A stretch of 38,534 nucleotides of DNA from assembly GCA_002320595.1 (NCBI GenBank), contig DCKB01000018.1, positions 1-38,534 on the forward strand, written 5' to 3'. A program made the translations under genes and the position numbers. Position 1 is the first letter of the stretch. Each line of letters begins with the position of its first letter. Positions 15,775 through 23,549 of the stretch are shown one piece after another. The DNA is from Christensenella sp. UBA1685 (GTDB taxonomy: Bacteria > Bacillota > Clostridia > Christensenellales > CAG-138). Below the pieces are notes generated by a model. That model was not told the DNA's origin. It saw only the letters and a list, made by a program, of their open reading frames with translations, and searched no databases.

Positions 15775-16710
15775 ATGCCACTTGTCACCAGCACCGAAAT
15801 GTTCAAAAAAGCATACGAGGGCGGTTATGCCATCGGCGCGTTCAACGTCAACAACATGGAGATCGTTCAGGGCATCACCGAGGCGGCGAAGGAGCTCAGC
15901 GCACCGCTGATCCTTCAGGTTTCCGCCGGCGCGCGCAAGTACGCCAACCATACTTATCTGATGAAGCTCGTGGAGGCGGCCGTCCTTGAGACAGGCCTGC
16001 CCATCTGCCTGCACCTTGACCACGGCGACGGGTTTGACATCTGCAAGAGCTGTATCGACGGCGGCTTCACCTCCGTGATGATCGACGGCAGCCACCATTC
16101 TTACGAAGAAAACGTTGCGCTCACCAAAAAGGTGGTTGAATATGCGCACGATCACGGCGTGGTCGTGGAGGGCGAGCTCGGACGGCTTGAAGGCGTTGAG
16201 GATGAGGTCAAGGTGGCGGCCGGCGAAGGCAGCTACACCGATCCCGATCAGGTTTATGATTTTGTGACCCGCACGGGCGTGGATTCCCTTGCAATCGCCA
16301 TCGGCACAAGCCACGGCGCGTATAAGTTCAAGCCCGGCACGAAGCCGCAGCTTCGCTTCGATATTCTCGAAGCCGTACAGAAGCGCCTGCCCGGTTTCCC
16401 GATCGTGCTTCACGGCGCAAGCAGCGTGATCCCGGAATTTGTGGAGATGATCAACGCCTACGGCGGCAACATGCCGGACGCGATCGGCGTGCCGGAGGAT
16501 ATGCTCCGCCAGGCTGCGGCGATGGCCGTCTGCAAGATCAACATCGATTCCGACCTGCGCCTTGCGATGACCGGCACCATCCGCAAATACCTTGCGGAAA
16601 ACCCGAGCCATTTCGACCCGCGCCAGTACCTCAAGCCCGCACGCGAGGCCATCAAGCAGATGGTCGCCCACAAAATTGTGGATGTGCTCGGCTGCAACGG
16701 CAAAGCATAA
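15775..16710 (+). CDS. fba: Class II fructose-1,6-bisphosphate aldolase
   Basis: This 311-residue zinc-dependent aldolase reversibly splits fructose-1,6-bisphosphate into DHAP and glyceraldehyde-3-phosphate. Catalytic Asp82 and zinc His83 lie in HLDHGDGF; further ligands are His179 (GTSHG) and His212 (LHGASS). The phosphate-binding end INIDSDLR is present. The long insert between LHGASS and INIDSD (about residues 216-255) is usual for class IIB enzymes of Firmicutes. AAGGAGAG precedes the ATG at 15775; an in-frame upstream ATG at 15730 overlaps the promoter region. The DUF1292 gene follows 13 bp later. Confidence 0.97.
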   Translation: MPLVTSTEMFKKAYEGGYAIGAFNVNNMEIVQGITEAAKELSAPLILQVSAGARKYANHTYLMKLVEAAVLETGLPICLHLDHGDGFDICKSCIDGGFTSVMIDGSHHSYEENVALTKKVVEYAHDHGVVVEGELGRLEGVEDEVKVAAGEGSYTDPDQVYDFVTRTGVDSLAIAIGTSHGAYKFKPGTKPQLRFDILEAVQKRLPGFPIVLHGASSVIPEFVEMINAYGGNMPDAIGVPEDMLRQAAAMAVCKINIDSDLRLAMTGTIRKYLAENPSHFDPRQYLKPAREAIKQMVAHKIVDVLGCNGKA

Positions 16711-16723
16711 GCGAGAGGGAACC

Positions 16724-17005
16724 ATGAACGAATTTGAAAACGTCGTGACACTGACCGATGAGGACGGCGTTGAGGTTGATTTTGAGATTCTGGACGTCGT
16801 GCCTTACGAAGGCGGCGAATACGCCGTGCTCCTCCCGGTGGACGATGAATCGGACGTAGTGGATGCGGTGATCCTCGAAGTGCTCGCCTCCGGCGAGGAG
16901 GACGAAGAGGATATGCTTCAGGGCGTGGATGACCCGGCCGTTCTTGACGCAGTGTTCGGCCTGTTCATTGAGCGCAACAAAGACGAGTTCAACTTTGAGC
17001 AGTAA
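16724..17005 (+). CDS. DUF1292 (UPF0473-type) small acidic protein
   Basis: This 93-residue, strongly acidic protein matches the DUF1292 pattern: VTLTDEDGVEVDFEILDVV, then EYAVLLPVDDE and a C-terminal helix ending in ERNKDEFNFEQ. The family is widespread in Firmicutes and its biochemical role is not established. It is probably cytosolic. GAGAGGGA lies before the ATG and the gene follows fba closely, so cotranscription is likely. Confidence 0.88.
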   Translation: MNEFENVVTLTDEDGVEVDFEILDVVPYEGGEYAVLLPVDDESDVVDAVILEVLASGEEDEEDMLQGVDDPAVLDAVFGLFIERNKDEFNFEQ

Positions 17006-17013
17006 CGGGATGT

Positions 17014-17040
17014 GGGGGGTGCGCAAGCGCCCCCATGCTT
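17014..17040 (+). terminator. Probable terminator after the DUF1292 gene
   Basis: GGGG-T-GCGC-AA-GCGC-CCCC forms a compact hairpin (17016-17034) right after the stop codon. The downstream tract ATGCTTTAT is only partly T-rich, so termination may be incomplete. Confidence 0.45.
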
Positions 17041-17071
17041 TATCATGTTTCAAATCAGGAGCTGTGGGTTA

Positions 17072-17671
17072 ATGCATCATACGCTGACCGACATCGGTAA
17101 TTTCATTTTCATTTCGGATGAACCGGAGCAGGCGGACGCAATTTTCGTCGTTGGGGGTTCATTGCCGGAGCTTCCGGAGCTTGCGGCAGAGCTCTGGAAA
17201 AACGGATATGCGCCTCTTGTGTTTATCGGCGGCGGGGTAAGCATTAAAAGAGGCAGCTTTCCCGGGCCGCGTACCAAGCGGGATATTTACAATAAGGATT
17301 ACAAGACGGAATATGATTTTTATCGGGATGTGCTGTTGCGTGCAGGCATACCGGAGTATGCGATTGCAGGAGAAAACCGTTCTGGATACACCAAGCAGAA
17401 TGCACAATTCGCAAGGGAAGCGGCGGATGCGCTCTGCATTTCGCCCAAGCGTGCGCTGTTGGTCTGCAAGGCATTCCATGCCCGGCGCTGCCTTATGTGT
17501 TATCAGCTCGCGTTCCCGGATACACGGTTCCGCGTGATTCCCTGCGACGGCTTCGGCATCACAAAAGAGAACTGGTTCCTTTCAGAATACGGAATGGCGC
17601 GCGTGCTGGGCGAGCTCCGCCGCTGCGGGGAGCAGTTCACAGGCGAGGAGCTCCGGCGCTATCTTTCATAG
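17072..17671 (+). CDS. YdcF/ElyC-like DUF218 domain protein
   Basis: This 199-residue protein matches the DUF218 fold. ADAIFVVGGSLPELPELAAEL is split here as the opening strand-helix (residues about 18-38). FIGGG follows, the conserved SGYTKQNAQFAREA sits near residue 105, and ALLVCKAFHARRC then lies near 132. Related proteins bind nucleotides or act in envelope precursor metabolism, and the exact reaction is unknown. This member has no transmembrane segment and looks cytosolic. AGGAG lies 10 bases before the chosen ATG. Confidence 0.8.
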   Translation: MHHTLTDIGNFIFISDEPEQADAIFVVGGSLPELPELAAELWKNGYAPLVFIGGGVSIKRGSFPGPRTKRDIYNKDYKTEYDFYRDVLLRAGIPEYAIAGENRSGYTKQNAQFAREAADALCISPKRALLVCKAFHARRCLMCYQLAFPDTRFRVIPCDGFGITKENWFLSEYGMARVLGELRRCGEQFTGEELRRYLS

Positions 17672-17690
17672 GTTTCATCATCAAACGCAT

Positions 17691-17714
17691 ATGGCACGGT
17701 TTGCGCTGTGCCAT
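17691..17714. terminator. Weak hairpin between convergent genes
   Basis: ATGGCAC (17691-17697) pairs with GTGCCAT (17708-17714) between the YdcF-like and XRE genes. No T-run follows on either strand, so a terminator function is only suggested by position. Confidence 0.3.
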
Positions 17715-17719
17715 GCTCT

Positions 17720-17950
17720 TCACCGCTTTTTTGCGGGCGGGTAAGGCTTCGTTTCATCCGTCATGCCAAGCAAATAATCCGCCGAAACGCCATAATACCG
17801 CGCCAGTGCGATAAGAATCTCCGTCGGGATGTCACTCCATGCGTTTTCGTAGCCGCTATATGTGCTGCGCGCAATGCGGAGATATTCCGCAACTTCGTGT
17901 TGCTTCAGGTCGCGGTCTTCCCGCAATGCTTTTATCCGCTCATATTTCAT
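17720..17950 (-). CDS. XRE-family transcriptional regulator
   Basis: This 76-residue protein is essentially a single HTH_3 domain (KALREDRDLKQHEVAEYL, then IARSTYSGYENAW) with the usual ADYLLGMTDE end. It should bind DNA as a dimer and repress. The start at 17950 (MKYERIK) fits the domain edge, but no Shine-Dalgarno sequence is seen; ATGs at 17971 and 17983 are alternatives. It is divergent from a small acidic-protein gene, with an inverted repeat between them. Confidence 0.85.
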   Translation of the reverse strand: MKYERIKALREDRDLKQHEVAEYLRIARSTYSGYENAWSDIPTEILIALARYYGVSADYLLGMTDETKPYPPAKKR

Positions 17951-17982
17951 GGAAATATTATGGGCTGGCATGAGAATCCCCA

Positions 17983-18011
17983 TTGACTTTTGATGTGTTT
18001 TCCATCAAAAT
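17983..18011. promoter_or_regulatory. Inverted-repeat operator in the divergent XRE promoter region
   Basis: TTTTGATG (17988-17995) and CATCAAAA (18003-18010) form an 8-bp perfect inverted repeat with a 7-bp centre. It overlaps a candidate plus-strand promoter (TTGACT at 17983-17988, 17 bp, CAAAAT at 18006-18011). A dimeric XRE repressor is the obvious candidate ligand, controlling both divergent genes. Confidence 0.55.
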
Positions 18012-18030
18012 GGCATTGGAGGTGGAACAA

Positions 18031-18291
18031 ATGGAATTTGACAGGATATATGAATCGATGAACGGCATGTTGGAAGAAGCCGATCCAAACTATCCAAGCG
18101 AATTCGAGGAAGGGAGGGAATGTTGGAGCTTATATGAATCAATCTTTGATGCGCGTATTCGCTTGTCAAAGGCAATCAATGGAAACGAAGACGGCGATCA
18201 TCCCGATATAATGATAATAATAAATGCCTATGAGCAAATGATGCGATACTTGTGTAAAAAAACGTTTGAATATGGAAAGCACCAGATGTAA
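18031..18291 (+). CDS. Small acidic helical protein of unknown function, divergent from XRE
   Basis: This 86-residue acidic protein (starting MEFDRIYESMNGMLEEADP) is predicted mostly helical, with no signal or membrane segment. No known toxin or antitoxin motif was recognised. GGAGGT lies 7 bases before the ATG at 18031, which decides the start over upstream in-frame codons. Its pairing with a one-domain XRE regulator and a shared operator suggests it is the regulated partner. Confidence 0.65.
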   Translation: MEFDRIYESMNGMLEEADPNYPSEFEEGRECWSLYESIFDARIRLSKAINGNEDGDHPDIMIIINAYEQMMRYLCKKTFEYGKHQM

Positions 18292-18345
18292 GCTCGCCAT
18301 ATGCGGCACTCCGCCGATTGACGTTTAGCCCATAAATGGTTATAG

Positions 18346-18409
18346 GCCCGCAGGGCGGCCGAGCCGCCCTGCGGGCTTTGAAGTTCCGGCCTTCTGCCGG
18401 GCCGTTTTT
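18346..18409 (+). terminator. Tandem terminator hairpins
   Basis: A perfect 14-bp stem (18346-18359 with 18363-18376, loop CGA) is followed by a second hairpin, CGGCC/GGCCG (18387-18391 and 18400-18404), and TTTTTCTGTTTT. The second has a good T-run for plus-strand transcripts. Both also face the convergent serine hydrolase gene. Confidence 0.7.
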
Positions 18410-18418
18410 CTGTTTTGC

Positions 18419-19207
18419 TTATTCCGCCTTCCATGCGGGAATGTCCGCAAGGGCAAGGGATATCTCCCGCATGGCGCGCTCCGCCTCCGGCACATCCGTG
18501 TGGTTGTTGGCAAAGCAGATTACGAAGGGTTCCCGCGCATAGACGATACCTACATCATTGGTGATGCCGTCATCCTCGCCCGTCTTGTGCGCAACATCCA
18601 CCTCGCCCCGCAGGTAGCCGGGGATCTTATGGTTGATCTGTTGCTCAAGCAGCGTATCCTCGATGCATTTGGAAACCGTCTCATTCACGAACGAATGACG
18701 GTAAACACGCTCGAGTAGGCAGCCCATCTCCCGCGGGACGATCTTGTTCTGCTTGCCCTGCGCACCTGCGGCGCTGTCAAACAGCAGCCGCTCAATGTGC
18801 GTATTTTCAAGGCCGATCTCCCGGAATTCCCGGTTGAACGTTTCGATGCCGAAATGGCGCATAAGCATGTTGGTGGCCATGTTGTCGCTGATGGTGATCA
18901 TCAGTCCGCAGAGCGTCCTCAGGCTCACGGAAGGCTCGTCCTCGAAGAACCACAGCGCGCCGCAGGGCGGCACGCGCTCTTCATTGTGCGCAACGAGCCT
19001 GTCTTCCCAGGACGCCTTTCCTTCTGCAACAAACTTTGCAACCACGGCGAACATGGGCAGCTTGATGACGCTTGCCGCCTGGAACATTTCGTTCTCGTTG
19101 CGGCCAAGCTCTTCCCCCGTAGTAAGGTCTTTAAAATAGAACCCGACGTCGCCGGGCACGCGGCTAAGCCGCTGCAAAATGAAATCCTTATCCAATCTGC
19201 GCGCCAT
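18419..19207 (-). CDS. Class-A beta-lactamase-fold serine hydrolase, no signal peptide
   Basis: This 262-residue protein has the three class A active-site elements in order: Ser46-x-x-Lys49 (ASVIKLPM), Ser107-Asp108-Asn109 (ISDNMATN) and Lys208-Thr209-Gly210 (AHKTGEDDG). The omega-loop Glu of true class A beta-lactamases (Glu166 in standard numbering, ExxLN) has no clear counterpart; that region is short and reads ERLLFDSAAG. There is no signal peptide or lipobox, so it should act in the cytosol, unlike secreted beta-lactamases. It starts 3 bp after the permease stop codon and shares its transcript. It may cleave an imported amide, ester or lactam. Confidence 0.85.
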   Translation of the reverse strand: MARRLDKDFILQRLSRVPGDVGFYFKDLTTGEELGRNENEMFQAASVIKLPMFAVVAKFVAEGKASWEDRLVAHNEERVPPCGALWFFEDEPSVSLRTLCGLMITISDNMATNMLMRHFGIETFNREFREIGLENTHIERLLFDSAAGAQGKQNKIVPREMGCLLERVYRHSFVNETVSKCIEDTLLEQQINHKIPGYLRGEVDVAHKTGEDDGITNDVGIVYAREPFVICFANNHTDVPEAERAMREISLALADIPAWKAE

Positions 19208-19210
19208 GGT

Positions 19211-20602
19211 TTATTCCAGCTCCTCCAACTCGTCGTTGTTGTATTCCACACCGCCGTTCTTCTTACGGAAATAGAAGTACACGGGAACACAGAGCACCGG
19301 GATGGCAAAGCCGATGAGAGAGCTGCGGATATCCGACACGAACTGGTTGACAAGCAGCACCACGAAGAACAGGATCGTCAGCACGATGACCGGCACACCG
19401 CCCCATACCTTGTACGGCCGCTTCATATCCGGATACTTTTTGCGGAAAATCAGCACCGCAATAACCGCAAGCAGATTGAGCAACGCGCTCGTGGTGATGA
19501 GAAGGTCCGTCAGCTGCTGTAGGCTGTTGAACACGACCAGCACGATGGAAATCGCAGAGGACATCAAGATGGAGAAGCCCGGGACACTGTGGCTGTTCAG
19601 CTCGCCGAATTTCTTCCAGAAATAGCCGCCGCGTGCCATCGCATAATACGTGCGCGGGAATACGAGGCAGTCGCCGTTGACCGTGCCGATGATGCCGATG
19701 CACATGCCGATCATCACGATCCACTTGCCGAAGTTGCCCATGATGCGGTAGGCAGTTTCCGTCCCAAGATAAAGGTTGCCGTTCGCAATCATGGAGTTCA
19801 CTTCCTCGCTGGGGATAACGCGGTAAATCGCAAGGTTGAAGAGCGTGTAAACAAGGGTGATGAAGCCCATGGAAATGATGATCGCAAGCGGCAGATGCTT
19901 GCGTGGGTTCTTCATCTCGCCGGCCACGGTGTTGAGGTTTGTCCAGCCTTCATAGGCCCAGAGGCTTGCAAACGTTGCAAATGCGATCATGGAGATCACT
20001 CCGGTGAAGGAGGTGCCCTCCTGAATGGCGGTACCGGGGTTGAGGTTCGGCGTTTCTTTTCCAAAGAAGATGCCGATGAAGATGATAAGAATCAGCGGGA
20101 TAACGCGCACTACCATCGAGAAGTTCTGGAAGCTCGATGCATGCTTTACACCATAGAGGTTGATGGCGGTAAAGATGCAGATAATAGCGATTGCGATGAT
20201 TTTGACCCAAATGTCGCTCAGCACAAATTCCTCTTGGAACGGAGTGACGCACGCGAGCGCCAGCGCAGCGATAGAGCCGGAGCCCGTCAGCAAAAAGCCG
20301 CTGAATCCGTTGATAAAGCCTACACAGGGATGATACGCCTTGCTCAGGTAGGTCGTCATGCCGCCCGTAACCGGCATTTCCGCGCCAAGCTCGGCGAAGC
20401 ACAAGCCGCCGAGGATAGAGATCACGCCGCCGATGATCCAGCACAGCAGCGCCATGCCCATGCTCATGTTTGCGCGTTCCAACACATAGCTTCCGAGGTA
20501 GTAGATACCCGAGCCAATCGTCATGCCAGCAACAAGGCTGACACCGCCGAACAGGCCAATCTCACGTTTGAGATGTGCCGCGGCCTTCTTTACTTTTTCC
20601 AT
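19211..20602 (-). CDS. APC-superfamily amino-acid/polyamine permease
   Basis: This 463-residue membrane protein has about 12 transmembrane helices. Helix 1 carries the substrate-contact motif LVAGMTIGSGIYYLG, and the ELGAEMPVTGG stretch is near residue 75. A conserved WAYEGWTNLNTVAGEMKNP is present near residue 220, as in LAT-like members. It likely imports or exchanges amino acids or small derivatives. GGAGG upstream of ATG 20602 sets the start. The serine hydrolase gene follows after 3 bp, and a LysR gene is divergent. Confidence 0.92.
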   Translation of the reverse strand: MEKVKKAAAHLKREIGLFGGVSLVAGMTIGSGIYYLGSYVLERANMSMGMALLCWIIGGVISILGGLCFAELGAEMPVTGGMTTYLSKAYHPCVGFINGFSGFLLTGSGSIAALALACVTPFQEEFVLSDIWVKIIAIAIICIFTAINLYGVKHASSFQNFSMVVRVIPLILIIFIGIFFGKETPNLNPGTAIQEGTSFTGVISMIAFATFASLWAYEGWTNLNTVAGEMKNPRKHLPLAIIISMGFITLVYTLFNLAIYRVIPSEEVNSMIANGNLYLGTETAYRIMGNFGKWIVMIGMCIGIIGTVNGDCLVFPRTYYAMARGGYFWKKFGELNSHSVPGFSILMSSAISIVLVVFNSLQQLTDLLITTSALLNLLAVIAVLIFRKKYPDMKRPYKVWGGVPVIVLTILFFVVLLVNQFVSDIRSSLIGFAIPVLCVPVYFYFRKKNGGVEYNNDELEELE

Positions 20603-20719
20603 TTTCCTTCCTCCGTTTTTTATCATTCTTATCCGACATTTTCCATTTGCCGGACAAAAAAATTGAATAGCTTACCTTGCAACCATTATTTCATTCTCTT
20701 ATGCTCTTTTTACAGAAGA

Positions 20720-20758
20720 ATTATAGCACTTGACGCACTCGAGTCCATAATATAATAT
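20720..20758. promoter_or_regulatory. Overlapping divergent promoters between LysR and permease genes
   Basis: Plus strand: TTGACG (20730-20735) with TAATAT (20753-20758, 17 bp) or TATAAT (20751-20756, 15 bp). Minus strand: TATAAT (20720-20725) with a poor -35 (ATGGAC, 20743-20748), as expected for an activator-dependent promoter. The palindrome ACTCGAGT (20737-20744) lies between. The layout fits LysR control of the permease operon and itself. Confidence 0.5.
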
Positions 20759-20819
20759 TTTTATAAAAGCATTGGCTTTTCTGCAATCGAACGGCTTTAC
20801 TTGTAGACGAGGTATCCTC

Positions 20820-21758
20820 ATGAGCATTGACCAACTCCGCTACTTTCTTACCATTGCCGTCACGCGTTCCATCACCCGCGCGGCCGCAGAGCTGCACCTT
20901 TCGCAGCCAAGCCTCTCCATCGCCATCCGCCAGTTGGAAGATGAGCTTGGCTATGATCTGTTTAAACGCACCAACCGCGGCGTTGTTCTGACTGAAAAGG
21001 GATCCCATTTCGCTGAGCACGCACGCTCGCTTCTGCTGGAATTCGATAGTCTTTCCACCCTTTGCGATAAAAACTGCTTTGAAAAGCCTGCTGCACTTTC
21101 TATTGCGGCAATGGCGTTTTGCCGTGGTGATGAAGCAATCTCTGCGCTCTGCGGCAGCATGCAGGTTCCTCCGAAGCGAATCAAATATGAAGAAGGAATG
21201 CGAAACCGCGTAATCGAAGGTGTTTCCAATCTGGAATACAGCATTGGCATCATTTATGTTTACCAACAGTCCCGCGCAAACATTGTGTCTCACCTTTCCG
21301 CACTGCGTCTCCATGTAGAACCACTTGCAGCATGCGAGGCGGCAATTGTTATCGGGAAAGGCTCCCCGCTGTTTGAAAAGCGCCCCTCCGTCATTGAACC
21401 GAAAGACCTGAACAACATGCGACGTATATTTTATGCGCAGCAGGGAAAGCCTTCCTTCTTTCGCACATGCCTGCCCGATCTTCCGTTTTCCGAAAACGAA
21501 TTGATTCTCAACGATCGCGCTGCCTATACAAACGCGCTTGCAAGCATTCCGACGTTCAGCATTGTTCCCTGCGCCGCTGCCGTGCTGGATGCGCAACAGA
21601 ATACTGACGAGTTGCATTATGCGCGCATTTCCCGGCCACATATTACCGGGGAGTTCATGTGGGTCGCCCCTCAGGGGCAAACGCCATCGCGCATAGCCAA
21701 ACGATATCTTTCTCACCTCAAGCGCATCCTTTCATCTCCACAACCGGGAACGCCATAG
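20820..21758 (+). CDS. LysR-family transcriptional regulator
   Basis: This 312-residue protein has an N-terminal LysR HTH (about residues 1-60, SITRAAAELHLSQPSLSIAI, then LEDELGYDLFKRTNRGV) and a periplasmic-binding-like effector domain (about 90-300). LysR proteins usually activate a divergent operon upon binding a small effector. Here that operon is the APC permease and serine hydrolase. The ATG at 20820 follows GAGG by 7 bases and sits at the domain edge; the upstream ATG at 20772 has no site. The effector is unknown. Confidence 0.93.
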   Translation: MSIDQLRYFLTIAVTRSITRAAAELHLSQPSLSIAIRQLEDELGYDLFKRTNRGVVLTEKGSHFAEHARSLLLEFDSLSTLCDKNCFEKPAALSIAAMAFCRGDEAISALCGSMQVPPKRIKYEEGMRNRVIEGVSNLEYSIGIIYVYQQSRANIVSHLSALRLHVEPLAACEAAIVIGKGSPLFEKRPSVIEPKDLNNMRRIFYAQQGKPSFFRTCLPDLPFSENELILNDRAAYTNALASIPTFSIVPCAAAVLDAQQNTDELHYARISRPHITGEFMWVAPQGQTPSRIAKRYLSHLKRILSSPQPGTP

Positions 21759-21843
21759 AATATTTTTATGGTGTTTCCTTCTGAACCGATCTTTCAGCGC
21801 ATATCTGCAGCCATCATCCCCGAAGGATTTACAATCTTTTCAG

Positions 21844-21872
21844 TTGAATTGCCCCACTGCTTGTGATACTGT
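21844..21872 (+). promoter_or_regulatory. Possible promoter of the 21.9 kb lipoprotein
   Basis: TTGAAT (21844-21849), 17 bp and TACTGT (21867-21872) lie about 40 bp before the ATG. Both hexamers match the consensus only partly. Confidence 0.4.
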
Positions 21873-21912
21873 GAATGTATCTCACCGTTTTTTGCTTTGG
21901 AGGTCAATTTCC

Positions 21913-23178
21913 ATGAAGAAATACAGGCTTCTTGCCGCTCTGCTTGCGGCGCTTCTTTTTTCGGCAGCCGGCTGTGGCGGGGCTGTAAACGCGCCCGGTG
22001 CGACGGACAAGCCCGGTGCGGGAACACCCGGTGCGGAGGCGCCCGGTGAAACGCCGGAGTCTGCGGACATCCGGTATGGCTCCCGGACAAACACCGTTTA
22101 TTTCCCGGAAGACGCGGGCGATGCGGATGCGGACTATATCCTCACTTACACCCTGCCCGTGTTCATGCCGGAGGAGTTAAACTGTGCGGCGCTCAACGCG
22201 GCGCTTGCGCTATATGAAGAGGAACTGACCGAGCGCGTGCGCACAGAGCGCCTCCCGCTTGCCGACCGTGCGGAGGGCGAACCCGCCCCTTGCACAACCG
22301 TGGAGTTTGCTGCTTCCTCCGCAGCAGGCTATTGGAGCATTCGCCTGTTCGAGACCGTCTCCTATGGTGCGGAACGCGAAACGATCCCGTTCGTGCTCGT
22401 GTTGGATGCTGCGGGCAGCGAACAAAGCTTTGCTGCGGTGTCCGGGCAGTATGAGCCGGACGCACTCGTGGCGCAGCAGATTTACAATGCGATTGATCTC
22501 GACCCGGACGCCTATTTCGGAGACGTAACACCGGAGGATGTACGCCTTGCGCTTGACCTCATGAACGGTTTTGCGGTAACGCAGACCGGATACGATGTTT
22601 TCATTCCGGCGGGCGTGCTCGCACCCGAAGCGGCCGGTACGCTCACATTTTCCATTCCCCGCGCAGCCCTTTATCCGGATTGTGTGGGAGAAGCGATCTC
22701 CGTTTCGGAATATGAAACCCTGCTGCCGGCGTTTGAAGCGATTGCGGCAGCCTGTGCTCCGAATTACGAAGGTTTTTCGGATGGTTCCCCTTCCGCATAT
22801 GCTGCAAGCGCGTTTCTGACGCACATGCTCACCACGGGGAACGAAGGCACAGCCTGGCTTGATGTGCCCGCAGAATCCTATGAAGCATCCTTTGCGGAGT
22901 ATTTTTCCGGCGCATTCCCCACGGATATTCCCGAATGGGGCGACGGCACAATTCTTCTCGATGGCGTATACCGCGTTCCCGTGCACCCGCGCGCGGCATA
23001 TGCGCTGCGCGTGGATGAAGCCGTGCGCACGAGGGATTCTCTGGTCGTTTACGGTATGCTTCTGTACGGCCTGCCCGGCACGGAGGAAGCAGGAGAACTT
23101 GCCGCGCTCGTGCTTACGCTCGCCCCGGCGGATACAGCGCCGCTCGGGTTCCGCTTTGTTTCCGCAGAGCTTGCCTAA
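21913..23178 (+). CDS. Lipoprotein of unknown function
   Basis: This 421-residue lipoprotein has a signal ending FSAAG-C (lipidated Cys21). A Gly/Pro/Ala/Thr-rich linker with repeated PGA units follows (about 25-55), then a globular body of about 360 residues. No family was recognised; the VYFPEDAGDADADYIL and CAALNAALALYEEEL segments recall DUF3298-like surface proteins only loosely. GGAGGT 8 bases before ATG 21913 sets the start. It is the first gene of the same-strand envelope group but is separated from the next gene by the repeat at 23.2-23.4 kb. Confidence 0.8.
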   Translation: MKKYRLLAALLAALLFSAAGCGGAVNAPGATDKPGAGTPGAEAPGETPESADIRYGSRTNTVYFPEDAGDADADYILTYTLPVFMPEELNCAALNAALALYEEELTERVRTERLPLADRAEGEPAPCTTVEFAASSAAGYWSIRLFETVSYGAERETIPFVLVLDAAGSEQSFAAVSGQYEPDALVAQQIYNAIDLDPDAYFGDVTPEDVRLALDLMNGFAVTQTGYDVFIPAGVLAPEAAGTLTFSIPRAALYPDCVGEAISVSEYETLLPAFEAIAAACAPNYEGFSDGSPSAYAASAFLTHMLTTGNEGTAWLDVPAESYEASFAEYFSGAFPTDIPEWGDGTILLDGVYRVPVHPRAAYALRVDEAVRTRDSLVVYGMLLYGLPGTEEAGELAALVLTLAPADTAPLGFRFVSAELA

Positions 23179-23424
23179 GGAAAGCCCTGCGAGGCTGTCG
23201 ATCAAGTGGCAGCGCCACTTGATCGAGGATTTCACGGCGCGCTTGCGCCGGTGGCGCGGCCAGCGCTCCGTGCAAAGAAAGCCTTGCGCGGCAAGGCTTT
23301 TCGCTCGCGCCGCACCTGTCGCCGCTCGCGATTGCAAGGCAAGGGCTGCGGCCCTTGACAATCCCGGAGAGACTTTTTCGACAGTCTAGCAGAGCTTTCC
23401 AGGGCTTTCCTGAGGAAAGCCCTG
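23178..23424. repeat. Palindrome-rich intergenic element with inverted ends
   Basis: This is a roughly 240-bp non-coding block. The left end AGGAAAGCCCTGC and inner CTGTCGA (23178-23201) recur in reverse at the right (TCGACAG near 23378 and AGGGCTTTCCT at 23402-23412). Inside are perfect hairpins: GATCAAGTGGC/GCCACTTGATC (23200-23224), GCCTTGC/GCAAGGC (23281-23297) and AAGGGC/GCCCTT (about 23341-23356). A last one, CAGGGCTTTCC/GGAAAGCCCTG, lies at 23400-23424. It resembles a MITE- or REP-like interspersed element. No second copy was seen here. Confidence 0.6.
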
Positions 23425-23549
23425 CTCCGCATGCCGTTTGTAAACATTCTTCTTCCGCCCCGCCTTTTTTCTTTCGGCTGATGACATCGCCGCCGGGTTG
23501 TAGTAAACTATTATACAAATTACGGCGCATTTTTCAAGGAGGCTTGAAT

